DNA from: Leifsonia psychrotolerans
Lineage (GTDB): Bacteria; Actinomycetota; Actinomycetes; Actinomycetales; Microbacteriaceae
Reading direction: 5' to 3'
Length of the DNA: 64,000 nucleotides
NCBI RefSeq assembly: GCF_013410665.1
Contig: NZ_JACCFM010000001.1
Coordinates: forward strand, 1,984,001 to 2,048,000
The position numbers and the translations under genes are program-made. The stretch's first letter is position 1; each line of letters begins with the position of its first letter. The notes under the pieces were generated by a model. That model had not been told where the DNA came from and did not search any database. It was given only the letters and a program-made list of their open reading frames with translations. This document shows positions 46,512 to 56,029 of this stretch, in pieces.

Positions 46512-47699
46512 ATGGCAGCGACATCCGCCCCCGGCACGCCGGCCTGGCTCGGCGCGTGGAATGATCGTGCCACCCTCTCTTTGCTGCTCGAGCACGGCCC
46601 GCTCGGCCGGGTGCGCATCGCTGAACTGGGCGAAATGTCAAAACCCACCGCGTCGCTGGTCGTGACCCGTCTCGAGAAGGCGGGATTGATTCGAGTCGAC
46701 GGCGAGGTCACCGGCGGCCAGGGTCGCCCCTCGGTGACCTACGCGGCTCGCGCCGATCGTGTGCTCGGCGTTGCGATCGACATCGACGCGAAACGGATGC
46801 GCGCATGCCTGGTCGACGCACTGCGCACCGAACATGAGACCATCGAGATCGCCTTGCCGAGTTCCGTCGGCGAGCGCGACGCCGTTCGCGAGGTGCGGGA
46901 GGCCATCGCTGCGGCCTGCGCCCCCAGCGGAGCCGATCCGTCAATGGTGCGCAACGTCTGCATCGGCATGCAGGGTTACCTCGACAGCCACAACGACGAC
47001 CAGCTCTTCACCGAGACTTTGCACGGCTGGCCGCGAAGCGGCGTGCGACAGCTTTTGAAAGACGAGCTGAACGTCGACGTGCAGATCGACAACGACGTCA
47101 ACCTGGCGGCCGTCGCCGAACGTTCCTTTGGTGCCGGAGCCGACGCCAGCAACTTCGCGCTGCTCTGGCTCGGCAACGGCCTCGGAGCGGCCCTCGAATT
47201 GGACGGCAGCCTCCACCGCGGCTCGTTCGGCGGCGCCGGTGAAATCGGCTTTCTTCCCGCCCCGCACGCGCTCTATGGGCGTGACGGGCGGCCGGCTACC
47301 GACTTGCAGGGCCTCATGGGCGGCAAAGCGCTCGTGCGTCTGGCCCGCGAACATGGCGTGCACGGCCGCAACCTCACCGGCATCCTCGCCGCCTTGGCAA
47401 CCAGCCCCGCGCGTGCAGCGGTCTTCGCAGAGTTGGCCCACCGGGTCGCCTTCGGCGTGATCCCGTTGCTGGCTGTCGTCGACCCTGAGCTCGTCGTTCT
47501 CGGCGGCCCCACCTGCCGGGCCGGCGGCGACGAACTGGCCGAACTCGTCTCTCAGCAAATCCGACGCACGAGTCGGTGGTCCCCCGTCGTGGCGGCCAGC
47601 ACCGTCGTCGGCAACCCCATTCTGGCCGGGGCCCGCGAATTGCTCGTCGCCGCCGTGCGGAACGAGCTCCTGGGCAGCGTCGCCCGAATCACCACGTAA
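46512..47699 (+). CDS. ROK-family transcriptional regulator
   Basis: A sugar-sensing regulator of about 395 residues. An N-terminal winged helix (LGRVRIAELGEMSKPTASLV then VTRLEKAGLIRVDGEVTGGQ) precedes the ROK actin-like domain with DNDVNLAAVAERSFG, LLWLGNGLGAALELDGSLHR and GSFGGAGEIGFLP. The zinc-binding Cys motif of ROK kinases is absent at the usual place (HALYGRDGRP), as in regulators. Start ATG 46512 with AGAAGAGG upstream; ATG 46494 is also in frame. It is 27 nt before a Gfo/Idh/MocA gene, so it probably regulates sugar or inositol oxidation. Confidence 0.9.
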   Translation: MAATSAPGTPAWLGAWNDRATLSLLLEHGPLGRVRIAELGEMSKPTASLVVTRLEKAGLIRVDGEVTGGQGRPSVTYAARADRVLGVAIDIDAKRMRACLVDALRTEHETIEIALPSSVGERDAVREVREAIAAACAPSGADPSMVRNVCIGMQGYLDSHNDDQLFTETLHGWPRSGVRQLLKDELNVDVQIDNDVNLAAVAERSFGAGADASNFALLWLGNGLGAALELDGSLHRGSFGGAGEIGFLPAPHALYGRDGRPATDLQGLMGGKALVRLAREHGVHGRNLTGILAALATSPARAAVFAELAHRVAFGVIPLLAVVDPELVVLGGPTCRAGGDELAELVSQQIRRTSRWSPVVAASTVVGNPILAGARELLVAAVRNELLGSVARITT

Positions 47700-47726
47700 C
47701 CAACACTCACAGCCGAGGACACCGAC

Positions 47727-48764
47727 ATGCCACTGGAATCCACCACGGATGCCGCATCACACCGCCGCGCGGTCGGCGTGATCGGCGCCGGCTTCCACGC
47801 CACCACGAACATCCTGCCGGCCTGCGTTCGTGCCGACGTGCAGATTCAGGGCATCGCCACGCGTGATATCGCCCGCTCAGCGGCAGCACTGCTGCAGTTC
47901 GGCTCAACCGGTACGCCGTTTGACAACGCATCTGCGCTCATAGCCGACCCCGCCATCGAGTCGGTCATCGTCGTCGCCCAGCCCGCCGACCAGGCCAGAA
48001 TCAGCCTCGAAGCGATCCAAGCCGGACGCAACGTCTTCGCCGACAAGCCCCTCGGCTGGACGGCTGCGGAGGCGACCGAACTCGCCGACGCCGCCGACGC
48101 CGCCGGAGTCACGCTCATGGTCGGCTTCATGAAGCGGTATGCCCCGGTCTACGAGCAACTCGCCGGGCTCATCGCGGACGGCGAGCTCGGCGACATCCGT
48201 TCGTTCCATCTGGGTTTCGGCTGCGACAGCACAGCGTTTTGCGCGAACGAGGAGGAGTTTCTCAAGCTGGCCGCAATCCACGTGATCGATCTGGTGCGCG
48301 CTCTGTTCGGCGAGGTGACAGATGTCGCTGTTTCGTCGAGTTCGGTGGGCCGCGCAGTCTCGCTGGCGGTGCTGCTTGAGTTCGAATCCGGCGTCGTCGG
48401 GACCCTCGATCTGTCGGGCCTGCCGTCCTACTCGAGTGAGAGCGAACGCGTGCGCGTAACGGGCGAACACGGCTTCGCCGTCGTCGAGGATCTGGTGCGG
48501 CTCACCGTGCACACCAGTCGGCCTCACGTCGAGCCGACCTGGGCCAGCCTCAGCGAACACCGCACGGTGTTCACTCCTGCCGAAAGCGCGATGTCGGGTG
48601 GGGGGCGCGATCTACAGCTGCGCGGCTTCGTGGGCGAGATCGAGCATTTCATCGACGCGGTGCAGGGCGGCACGACACCGCGTAGCAGCGGGCGCGACAA
48701 TGTGCTCACGATGCACCTTCTCGAGCTCATTCTTGCGAAGGCCCAGGCCGGTGGGATCACCTAG
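47727..48764 (+). CDS. Gfo/Idh/MocA-family oxidoreductase
   Basis: A 345-residue NAD(P)-dependent sugar dehydrogenase. The Rossmann fold starts AVGVIGAGFHATTNILPACV, and the family EKP motif is seen in NVFADKPLGWTAAEA (D in place of E). The C-terminal half is the alpha/beta substrate domain (VGFMKRYAPVYEQLAGLIAD, GVVGTLDLSGLPSYSSESER). Start ATG 47727 with GAGGA upstream. It forms an operon with the ROK regulator. The substrate is not clear; myo-inositol-like or deoxy-sugars are typical. Confidence 0.9.
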   Translation: MPLESTTDAASHRRAVGVIGAGFHATTNILPACVRADVQIQGIATRDIARSAAALLQFGSTGTPFDNASALIADPAIESVIVVAQPADQARISLEAIQAGRNVFADKPLGWTAAEATELADAADAAGVTLMVGFMKRYAPVYEQLAGLIADGELGDIRSFHLGFGCDSTAFCANEEEFLKLAAIHVIDLVRALFGEVTDVAVSSSSVGRAVSLAVLLEFESGVVGTLDLSGLPSYSSESERVRVTGEHGFAVVEDLVRLTVHTSRPHVEPTWASLSEHRTVFTPAESAMSGGGRDLQLRGFVGEIEHFIDAVQGGTTPRSSGRDNVLTMHLLELILAKAQAGGIT

Positions 48765-48785
48765 CAGTCTCAGCAGTTGAGGCCG

Positions 48786-49790
48786 TTACGTGAGCAGGTC
48801 GGCGTGGTACTTCGCAGCCACGTCAGGATGTGCGCGCAACCGATAACGCAACACGTTCTCCCCGTAGGTCTCAAGAATCGGGCTGTTCGAGGGGTCGACC
48901 GAGAGGCCCCGCGCCGCTCCTGCCTGTTCCTCAGCGAGCGCGAGCTGCGGCATCACGGTGTCGAGGGCCGGGCTGAAAAAGAACGGTATCGAAATGCGGT
49001 CGGTACCGATCTTCGGCGACACGACCCGGTGCAGAGTGGCCTTGAGATACCCGTTCGTTGCAAGTTCCAGCATCTCGCCGATGTTCACGACGAAGGCGCC
49101 GGGCAACGCCGGAGCATCGATCCAGGTGCCGTTGAGTTCGACCTGCAAGCCGCCCTTGCCCGGTTCAACGAAAAGCAGGGTCAGCACGCCACCATCTCGA
49201 TGCGCCCCCACGCCCTGCTGAGGTTCCTCATCGGATTCGCCGGGGTAACGCACCACCTTGGTGAGCGAGAAAGGTCGCGCGAACGCCTCGTCGAAGACGT
49301 CCTCCGGGGCGCCGAGGGCGACCGCCCACGCTCGCATAAGTTTCACGGCCACCGCGCTGAGCTCGGAATTCCAACGGTTCATCACGTCGGCGAACTCCGG
49401 CAAACGAGCGGGCCACAGGTTGGGGCCTTCCAAACGCCAGTAGTCCGCGGTACCCGGTGTGGGAGGCACGACCTCACCCTCGACGCCGATGTCGATCTGC
49501 TCACGCCAGTCGACATCACCGTGCGTCAGCTCGCCGCCCACTCGGGTGTAGCCACGAAACTGTGGGCTGTTAATGTTCTCGATTGCCAGTTTCTCGGCCG
49601 CGGGCAGTTCAAAGAACCGCCGCGAGACGTCGAGCACCTCGTCGATGAAAGATTGCTCGATGCCATGCCCGACCAGCAAGAAGAATCCCACCTCATGCGT
49701 CACCCGACACAGTTCGACCCGAAAAGCAGAGGCTTCCGCTTCGCCGGAATCCAGTTCGGAGAGATCAAGAATGGGCAGTGATTCGTTCAT
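48786..49790 (-). CDS. 2-oxoglutarate/Fe(II) oxygenase, isopenicillin-N-synthase type
   Basis: A 334-residue non-haem iron oxygenase. The N-terminal DIOX_N part is LPILDLSELDSGEAEASAFR with VGFFLLVGHGIEQSFIDEVL. The iron triad is in GVGAHRDGGVLTLLFVEPG (HxD) and KATLHRVVSP (His), and the 2-oxoglutarate Arg in TDRISIPFFFSP. All catalytic residues are present. ATG 49790 is chosen because MNESLPILDLSELD is the family start; the longer frame adds a tail. It converges on the Gfo/Idh gene. The substrate is not known. Confidence 0.92.
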   Translation of the reverse strand: MNESLPILDLSELDSGEAEASAFRVELCRVTHEVGFFLLVGHGIEQSFIDEVLDVSRRFFELPAAEKLAIENINSPQFRGYTRVGGELTHGDVDWREQIDIGVEGEVVPPTPGTADYWRLEGPNLWPARLPEFADVMNRWNSELSAVAVKLMRAWAVALGAPEDVFDEAFARPFSLTKVVRYPGESDEEPQQGVGAHRDGGVLTLLFVEPGKGGLQVELNGTWIDAPALPGAFVVNIGEMLELATNGYLKATLHRVVSPKIGTDRISIPFFFSPALDTVMPQLALAEEQAGAARGLSVDPSNSPILETYGENVLRYRLRAHPDVAAKYHADLLT

Positions 49791-49931
49791 GCCGAGAGTC
49801 AAACATGCTCGCTGGCACACGAGCACTTTGTTACGCCAGACGAATGGTTGAGTTCACACCACTTTCCTAGACTGAGAATTCAGCGGGCTCTAAGCTCGGC
49901 ACCACACGGTTTTTTGCACGAAGGTGGGTCT

Positions 49932-51992
49932 ATGCGAGCTCGATCACTGGTGGGCGCGGTGTTCCTCCTCGCCGCCCTGACCCTCGCGGCACCCACTATC
50001 GCCCACGCTGAGAGCCCCGTCACATTCGGTTCCAGCCACATCGTCGATACGGTCGGCGCCCTCGGCGACCGGAACGACGAGGTCGTAGCCGCCATCGACA
50101 CGCTCGCCGCCGAGACCGGCACCGACCTCTTCGTGGTCTACGTCGACAGCTTCACCGGCGTCTCAGATCGCCAGGAGTGGGCAGACCAGACGGCCGACAA
50201 GAATGGTCTGGGTACCAATGATGTGCTGCTCGCCGTCGCCACGAAGTCACGGCAGTACCAGCTGTCTGCAGCCCCTGACTTTCGGCTGACGGATGCCCAA
50301 CTCAGCGCCGTCGAGTCCGTCGCCATCGAACCACCCCTTCGCCAGAGCGATTGGGCGGGCGCCGCTCTCGGTGCGGCCAGCGGCCTGACCGAGAGTCTGC
50401 AGGGCCAGCCGGTGACGACGCCGCAGATCATCCCGGGCGACGCCACCCCCAGCAGCGGCGGCGGAGGCGGCGGGAACGTTCTGACGATCGGGCTGATCGT
50501 CGCCGTCATTCTCGTCGCCGGCATCCTGTTCTTTGTACTCCGCTCCAAGAAACGCGGTGCCGCAAGCCGGGGGCCGGCCGGCGCCGGAACAACCGCCGTC
50601 GTGCCGACCGCCCAACTCAAACAGCAGGCAGGGAGTGCGCTGGTTCAAACGGATGACGCGGTCAAGACGAGCGGTCAGGAACTCGGTTTCGCCATCGCCC
50701 AGTACGGCGACGACGCGACGGCAGCCTTCCAGGATGCACTCACCGCGGCGACGGCCACCCTCCGCCAGGCCTTCACCCTGCAGCAGAAACTCGACGATTC
50801 AGTGCCCGACACCGAGCAGCAGCAGCGCGACTGGTACGCCGAGATCGCGGCGCTCTGCGCCCAGGCGAATGCGGTGCTCGACGAGCAGGCGGCCGATTTC
50901 GACGCTCTCCGCCAGCTGGAGAAAAATGCGCCCGCCGCTGCCGCCGCAACAGCCTCCGCGGCGACTGCGGCCGACGCGCGTCTCGCGAATGCCGAGGCAC
51001 GTCTGTCCGATCTGGCCTCGCGATACACGGCGGCCAGCATCGCCACGGTGGCCGACAATCCGGTCCAGGCCCGGGAACGCCTCGCGTTTGCGGCGAACGC
51101 CCTCGACGAGGCGAACAGCCGGCTCGCTGCCGGCGACACCGCGTCGGCAGCCGTCGGCATTCGGGCGGCCGAGGAATCCGTCGCTCAAGCGAGACTTCTC
51201 CTCGACGCGATCGACCGTTTGGGCGACGATCTGCAGCAGGCAGCGTCAACGGTGACAGCGGCACTCGCTGACCTTGAGACCGATCTCGTGACCGCGCGTT
51301 CGGTGCCGGTCACCGACGGTGCCTCCGCCAGCTTGCCCGGTGTCATCGCCCAGACCGAGCAGACAGTGGCGACAGCCACTGCTCGCTTGGAGGCCGGCCC
51401 GATCAACCCGATCGAACTCGTGCAGCTACTCGACGCCGCGAATACCCCGATGGATGCCGCATTGCAGGGCGTGCGAGATGCCGCTGCACAGCTGCAGCGG
51501 GCCCAGGCCGCGCTGAGCCAAACGCTGCTTGCCGCACGTAGCCAGGTGTCGGCGGCCGAGGATTTCATCACCGCACGACGCGGCGCGGTCGGTGCAGAGG
51601 CGCGCACCCGGCTGGCCGAAGCCGGGCGCCTTGTCGTGCAGGCCGATTCCCTGGCACAGAGTGACCCGCCGACGGCTCTCGCCGCAGCCCAGCGGGCCGA
51701 TTCGTTGGCCGCCGACGCGATTCGACTGGCGCAAAACGATGTCAACGGATTCGGCGCGGGCGGCGGGTTGGGTGGCCTGCTGGGAGGCGCATCCGGTTCC
51801 TCCGGAAGCGGAAGCGGCACCATGGGTGCGGTGCTCGGCGGCATCCTGATCAGTTCCTTACTTAACGGCGGCGGGGGCGGCGGAGGTGGCGGCATGTTTG
51901 GCGGAGGATCGCGCAGTAGCGGCTCGCGCAGCGCCGGCAGCTTCGGCGGATCCGGCACCCGCTCGCGTCGTGGAGGCGGGGGCCGATTCTAA
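49932..51992 (+). CDS. TPM-domain membrane protein with Gly-rich C terminus
   Basis: A 686-residue envelope protein. A signal peptide (LVGAVFLLAALTLAAPTIAHA) is followed by the TPM domain (about 30-150: VTFGSSHIVDTVGALGDRND, TDLFVVYVDSFTGVSDRQEW, NDVLLAVATKSRQYQLSAAP), one transmembrane segment (NVLTIGLIVAVILVAGILFF), and a long Ala-rich coiled coil (about 220-600). The C terminus is a Gly/Ser run (GSRSAGSFGGSGTRSRRGGG). ATG 49932 with AAGGTGGG upstream. It precedes a pspA gene. TPM proteins with PspA are linked to envelope stress or photosystem repair in other bacteria; here a membrane-maintenance role is inferred. Confidence 0.9.
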   Translation: MRARSLVGAVFLLAALTLAAPTIAHAESPVTFGSSHIVDTVGALGDRNDEVVAAIDTLAAETGTDLFVVYVDSFTGVSDRQEWADQTADKNGLGTNDVLLAVATKSRQYQLSAAPDFRLTDAQLSAVESVAIEPPLRQSDWAGAALGAASGLTESLQGQPVTTPQIIPGDATPSSGGGGGGNVLTIGLIVAVILVAGILFFVLRSKKRGAASRGPAGAGTTAVVPTAQLKQQAGSALVQTDDAVKTSGQELGFAIAQYGDDATAAFQDALTAATATLRQAFTLQQKLDDSVPDTEQQQRDWYAEIAALCAQANAVLDEQAADFDALRQLEKNAPAAAAATASAATAADARLANAEARLSDLASRYTAASIATVADNPVQARERLAFAANALDEANSRLAAGDTASAAVGIRAAEESVAQARLLLDAIDRLGDDLQQAASTVTAALADLETDLVTARSVPVTDGASASLPGVIAQTEQTVATATARLEAGPINPIELVQLLDAANTPMDAALQGVRDAAAQLQRAQAALSQTLLAARSQVSAAEDFITARRGAVGAEARTRLAEAGRLVVQADSLAQSDPPTALAAAQRADSLAADAIRLAQNDVNGFGAGGGLGGLLGGASGSSGSGSGTMGAVLGGILISSLLNGGGGGGGGGMFGGGSRSSGSRSAGSFGGSGTRSRRGGGGRF

Positions 51993-52030
51993 ATTCCGCA
52001 GCCCACCCCACCCCACTGGCCCACCTACTG

Positions 52031-52066
52031 ACCCACACACGGACCCACACACGGACCCACACCGTG
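52031..52066 (+). repeat. Three 12-bp tandem repeats upstream of pspA
   Basis: ACCCACACACGG repeats at 52031, 52043 and 52055 (third copy degenerate), in the gap between the TPM gene and pspA. It could be part of the pspA leader; no function is known. Confidence 0.75.
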
Positions 52067-52140
52067 CCACTCACCCCGGCGTAATTCATCACATCGACCT
52101 CACATAACCCTCGCATCACCCTCGAAAGGACACCACCGCA

Positions 52141-52872
52141 ATGACGAAACAGTCCATCTTTGGCCGCATCTCCCAGCTGGCGAAGGCAAACATCAACGCC
52201 ATGCTCGACTCCGCCGAAGACCCCAAGCTCATGCTCGACCAGATGGTGCGCGACTACACAGCCAGCATCGCCGACGCCGAGAGCGCCATCGCCGAAACCA
52301 TCGGCAATCTGCGCCTGCTCGAAGACGACTACCGCGAAGACGTGGAAGCAGCGAAGGAGTGGGGCGGCAAGGCGCTCGCGGCCAGCCGTAAGGCCGACGA
52401 GTTGCGCTCGGCCGGCAATGCCACGGATGCCGACAAATTCGACAACCTCGCCAAAGTGGCACTCGGCCGTCAGCTGCAGTCCGAGAAGGAAGCAAAGACC
52501 GCCGAACCGCAAATCGCGTCGCAGACCCAGGTCGTCGACCAGCTGAAAAACGGCCTCAATGCCATGAAGACCAAGCTCGGTCAGCTCGCGTCGAAGCGTG
52601 ACGAGTTGATCGCCCGCTCGAAGTCCGCCGCCGCACAGGCCCAGGTGATGGATGCCGTCAAGAGCATCGACCTCATGGATCCCACCAGCGAGGTCAGCCG
52701 GTTCGAAGACAAGATCCGCCGCGAAGAGGCCAAGGTGCGCGGGGCCAGCGAACTCGCTGCATCCAGCCTCGACGCCCAGTTCGAAAGCCTCGAGGATCTC
52801 GGCGAACTGACCGAGGTCGACGCCCGCCTTGCCGCGTTGAAGAGCGGACAGGCCGCGGCCATCGACCAGTAG
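52141..52872 (+). CDS. pspA: PspA/IM30 family membrane-stress protein
   Basis: A 243-residue protein, helical throughout. The start IFGRISQLAKANINAMLDSA with EDPKLMLDQMVRDYTASIAD is the PspA N terminus, which binds lipid membrane. The helices continue in a long coiled coil (DADKFDNLAKVALGRQLQSE, MKTKLGQLASKRDELIARSK). PspA/Vipp1-type proteins assemble into ESCRT-III-like polymers on stressed membranes. Start ATG 52141 with GAAAGGA upstream. It lies 148 nt after the TPM gene and ends in a strong hairpin. Confidence 0.94.
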   Translation: MTKQSIFGRISQLAKANINAMLDSAEDPKLMLDQMVRDYTASIADAESAIAETIGNLRLLEDDYREDVEAAKEWGGKALAASRKADELRSAGNATDADKFDNLAKVALGRQLQSEKEAKTAEPQIASQTQVVDQLKNGLNAMKTKLGQLASKRDELIARSKSAAAQAQVMDAVKSIDLMDPTSEVSRFEDKIRREEAKVRGASELAASSLDAQFESLEDLGELTEVDARLAALKSGQAAAIDQ

Positions 52873-52886
52873 AACTCATTCAACAT

Positions 52887-52921
52887 ATGAGAGCCGACGG
52901 GAACATCCCGTCGGCTCTCAT
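52887..52921 (+). terminator. Terminator after pspA
   Basis: A perfect 15-bp stem (52887-52901 with 52907-52921, ATGAGAGCCGACGGG and its complement) and a 5-nt AACAT loop, 14 nt after the pspA stop. It ends 13 nt before the next start codon and so separates the two genes. Confidence 0.85.
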
Positions 52922-52934
52922 CGTTGTCACCACC

Positions 52935-53582
52935 ATGACAACTTTGGGATTAATTGGTGCCGGTCAGATCGGCAGTCAACTCGCACGACTCGGTGTGGCC
53001 AACGGCTACGACGTGATTGTGAGTAATTCGCGCGGCCCTGAGACTCTTCGGGATCTCGTCGCCGAACTCGGGCCGCACGCTCGCGCTGCGACAGCAGCCG
53101 AAACCGCGGCACAGGCCGACCTCGTCGTCGTGACGATTCCGTTGAAAGATATCGACGATCTGCCGGTGGCCGAGCTCGCCGAAAAAGTCGTGATCGACAC
53201 GAACAACTACTACCCTCAGCGCGACGGTGACATTGAAGCCCTCGAGAATGAGTCAACGACCACCGCCGAGTTGCTGCAGCGGCTTCTGCCCACCTCGAAG
53301 GTGGTGAAGGCGTTCAACCACATTTATGCCTCGACACTCACCGAAGACGGTCAGCCGGCGGGAACCGAGAACCGGCGTGCTTTGATCGTGGCCGGCGACG
53401 ACTCCACGGCCAAGCAAACGGTGACCGACCTGATCGACACCTTCGGCTTCGACGTCGTCGATCTGGGCCCCCTCGCCGAGGGCTGGCGCATTCAGCGTGA
53501 CACGCCCGGCTACGGGTTGCGGCTGAACCGAGCTGAACTCACGGATGCCGCGGCGAGTGCGAAACGCTATCGCGACATGTAG
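52935..53582 (+). CDS. NADPH-dependent F420 reductase-like/NAD-binding protein
   Basis: A 215-residue Rossmann protein: TLGLIGAGQIGSQLARLGVA (dinucleotide loop GAGQIG), VVVTIPLKDIDDLPVAELAE and VIDTNNYYPQRDGDIEALEN, then KVVKAFNHIYASTLTEDGQP and ENRRALIVAGDDSTAKQTVT. These are features of the NADP oxidoreductase family that includes F420H2:NADP oxidoreductase. The start ATG 52935 is immediately after the pspA terminator, leaving little room for a promoter, so it may start on a short leader. Its coenzyme partner is not certain. Confidence 0.87.
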   Translation: MTTLGLIGAGQIGSQLARLGVANGYDVIVSNSRGPETLRDLVAELGPHARAATAAETAAQADLVVVTIPLKDIDDLPVAELAEKVVIDTNNYYPQRDGDIEALENESTTTAELLQRLLPTSKVVKAFNHIYASTLTEDGQPAGTENRRALIVAGDDSTAKQTVTDLIDTFGFDVVDLGPLAEGWRIQRDTPGYGLRLNRAELTDAAASAKRYRDM

Positions 53583-53663
53583 TACCCGCCGTCATCTCAC
53601 GTGGGCATCTCGTGATGGCATCTCGTGATGGCTCCGCGCCGCTTCGCAGAGCATACTGAGGGG

Positions 53664-54497
53664 GTGCCTCCCACTTTCGTAGTTGTGCCGCAATGGCAAG
53701 GTTCTGTGTCCGAGCGCGCCATGCGCCTGTGCGACGGGGCGGAGGCGATTCGGGGAGATCTTCCGGCTTCGGCGACGCGCACCGTCGACGTCCCCGTCGA
53801 GGCGGGTGATTCAGAGAACACCTCGGTCAACCGCTTTTCCAGCCTGCTTCAGGTGCGCGAAGGCCACGCCGCAGCGTTGCGGGCGGCCGATGACTGGGTG
53901 CTCACGATCGGCGGCGACTGCGGAGTCTCACTCACCGCCGTCGAGCACGCCTCGAAGCAGCATCCGGGCACACTTGCCGTGGTCTGGCTCGACGCTCACC
54001 CCGACCTGCACACGCCCGAGTCGTCGCCCTCTGGCGCCTTCTCCGGCATGGTGTTGCGAGCAATCAGCGGCGAGGGAGCCGAACGCTTGGCACTCAGCCC
54101 GGCGGTGGCCGTGCCGCTCGAGAGAGTCGTGCTCGCCGGCGCTCGTGACATCGACCCGGCTGAGGACGCGCTGATTCGGGACCGCGCGATTCCGGTGCTC
54201 GACGTCGAAAGCGCCGACTTCGCGGTCAAGCTCACTGACGCTGTGCGTCACGCCGGTGCCTCCGCGGTCTACCTGCACATCGACCTCGATGTTCTCGATC
54301 CATCTGCTCTGTCCGGACTGGCCAATCCGGTGCCGTTCGGAATCACGATCGAGGGGCTGACCGCAGCGATCACTGCTCTGCGTGCCCAGTTCCCGCTCGC
54401 CGGTGCCACGATCGCCGGCTTCGCTCCGGTCTCACCGGAAGCAGCGTCTGACGATCTTTCTCCCATCTTGCGCATCATCGGGGCCCTGACCCGCTGA
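53664..54497 (+). CDS. Arginase/agmatinase-family protein
   Basis: A 277-residue member of the ureohydrolase fold. Metal-binding motifs are present: [10 protein letters not shown] (DAHxD) and [10 protein letters not shown] (DxD). The first motif, normally GGDHS, reads GGDCGVS, with Cys in place of the metal-ligand His; this is common in arginase-like relatives of unknown substrate. GTG 53664 is chosen because [13 protein letters not shown] follows and the upstream part is not family-like. It stands upstream of a disulphide oxidoreductase but with a 60-nt gap and no obvious link. Confidence 0.87.
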   Translation: MPPTFVVVPQWQGSVSERAMRLCDGAEAIRGDLPASATRTVDVPVEAGDSENTSVNRFSSLLQVREGHAAALRAADDWVLTIGGDCGVSLTAVEHASKQHPGTLAVVWLDAHPDLHTPESSPSGAFSGMVLRAISGEGAERLALSPAVAVPLERVVLAGARDIDPAEDALIRDRAIPVLDVESADFAVKLTDAVRHAGASAVYLHIDLDVLDPSALSGLANPVPFGITIEGLTAAITALRAQFPLAGATIAGFAPVSPEAASDDLSPILRIIGALTR

Positions 54498-54558
54498 GCC
54501 ACTGCAGAACTGTGCCACTGCACCACCCGAGGAATGCCGGCAACGGAAGGCGAACGCA

Positions 54559-56025
54559 ATGCAGCCCCAGAACTACGACCTCATCGTGATCGGCGGCGGT
54601 TCCTCCGCCGAGAACGTCGCCGACCGCGCCGTGCAGGGCGGTTTGACCGCCCTGATCGTCGAAAGCGAGCTCGTCGGCGGGGAATGCTCGTACTGGGCGT
54701 GTATGCCGTCGAAGGCGTTGATCAGGGTTGGCACCGCACTTTCGGCAGCTCGCCGGGTGCCCGGAGCGGCAGAAGCCGTGCAGACCGGCCCTCACGTGGC
54801 AGCCGCTCTGAGCCGACGCGACACGATTGCAAATGCCTGGTCAGACTCCGGCCAACTGCGTTGGTTGGCATCCGCTGGTATCGATCTTCTGCGCGGCCAC
54901 GGGAGGCTGAGTGGAGTGCGCGAGGTCACGGTGACGGCGAAGGACGGGAGCACCACGGTGCTCACCGCCAACCATGCCGTTGCGCTCTGCACGGGGTCGG
55001 CGGCTCTGCTCCCGAGCATTCCCGGACTGGCCGAGAGTGCCCCGTGGACGAGTCGCGAGGCGACGAGTGCGCACCAGGTTCCCGCCAGCCTGGCCATCAT
55101 CGGCGGCGGCGTCGTCGCCGCCGAGATGGCCACCGCCTACAGTGGGCTCGGCGCATCCGTCACGCTGATCGCCCGGAGCGGACTGTTGACTCGGTTCGAG
55201 CCCTTCGCCGGCGAACTGGTCACGAACGCCCTCCGTGAGAGCGGCGTCACGGTTCTCACCGACGTGACCACGACCCAGGCCAGTCGAACGTCCGCGGGCG
55301 AGGTGCAGCTCCGTCTCAGTGACGGCAGTGACGTCACCACGACCAAGGTGTTGGTCGCCACCGGTCGCGCTCCGCGCACCACGGATCTGGGGCTTGAGAC
55401 CATTGGGCTGCCGGGTGGCGACTGGCTGGGCGTGGACGATACCCTGCTCGTGCAGGGCGGCTCCCCCGATCTCACCGGCGCGTGGCTCTATGCGATCGGC
55501 GATGTCAACGGACGCGCACTTCTCACCCACCAGGGCAAGTACCAAGCGCGGGCGGCCGGCGATGTAATTGCCGCCCGCGCCAACGGAACCCGCGTCGACG
55601 ATGCACCGTGGGGCACACACGTTGCCACGGCCGATCACTCCGCCGTTCCCCAGGTCACCTTCACCGATCCTGAAGTCGCATCGGTCGGGCTCACGGTCGC
55701 CGATGCTGAAATCGCGGGGTATCGCATCCGCGTACTGGATTACGATCTCAGCTGGTTGGGTGGGTCCACGGTGCTCGCCGACGGCTACGTGGGGCACGCC
55801 CGCATCGTGGTTGATGAAGAACGTCACGTGTTGCTCGGAGCAACGTTCGTGGGTCAGGATGTCGCGGAGTTGCTGCACGCGGCGACGATTGCCATCGTCG
55901 GCGAGGTTCCACTCGAGCGGCTCTGGCACGCTGTGCCCAGCTACCCGACGCTCAGCGAGGTGTGGTTGCGGTTGCTCGAGGAGTACGGGCGTCCAATGCC
56001 CGACGGCGACAACGGCCTACGCTGA
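54559..56025 (+). CDS. Pyridine-nucleotide disulphide oxidoreductase (dihydrolipoamide dehydrogenase type)
   Basis: A 488-residue flavoprotein. FAD site [19 protein letters not shown] (about 11-29), redox-active disulphide in [16 protein letters not shown] (Cys about 43 and 48), NAD(P) site [20 protein letters not shown] (about 180) and C-terminal dimerisation domain with [20 protein letters not shown]; the usual HPxxSE ends as [10 protein letters not shown]. The FAD-site motif GGGSSA differs from the common GGGPGG. ATG 54559 with GGAAGG upstream. It may reduce a low-molecular thiol; the mycothione reductase family is similar, but this is not settled. Confidence 0.9.
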   Translation: MQPQNYDLIVIGGGSSAENVADRAVQGGLTALIVESELVGGECSYWACMPSKALIRVGTALSAARRVPGAAEAVQTGPHVAAALSRRDTIANAWSDSGQLRWLASAGIDLLRGHGRLSGVREVTVTAKDGSTTVLTANHAVALCTGSAALLPSIPGLAESAPWTSREATSAHQVPASLAIIGGGVVAAEMATAYSGLGASVTLIARSGLLTRFEPFAGELVTNALRESGVTVLTDVTTTQASRTSAGEVQLRLSDGSDVTTTKVLVATGRAPRTTDLGLETIGLPGGDWLGVDDTLLVQGGSPDLTGAWLYAIGDVNGRALLTHQGKYQARAAGDVIAARANGTRVDDAPWGTHVATADHSAVPQVTFTDPEVASVGLTVADAEIAGYRIRVLDYDLSWLGGSTVLADGYVGHARIVVDEERHVLLGATFVGQDVAELLHAATIAIVGEVPLERLWHAVPSYPTLSEVWLRLLEEYGRPMPDGDNGLR

Positions 56026-56029
56026 GTAG

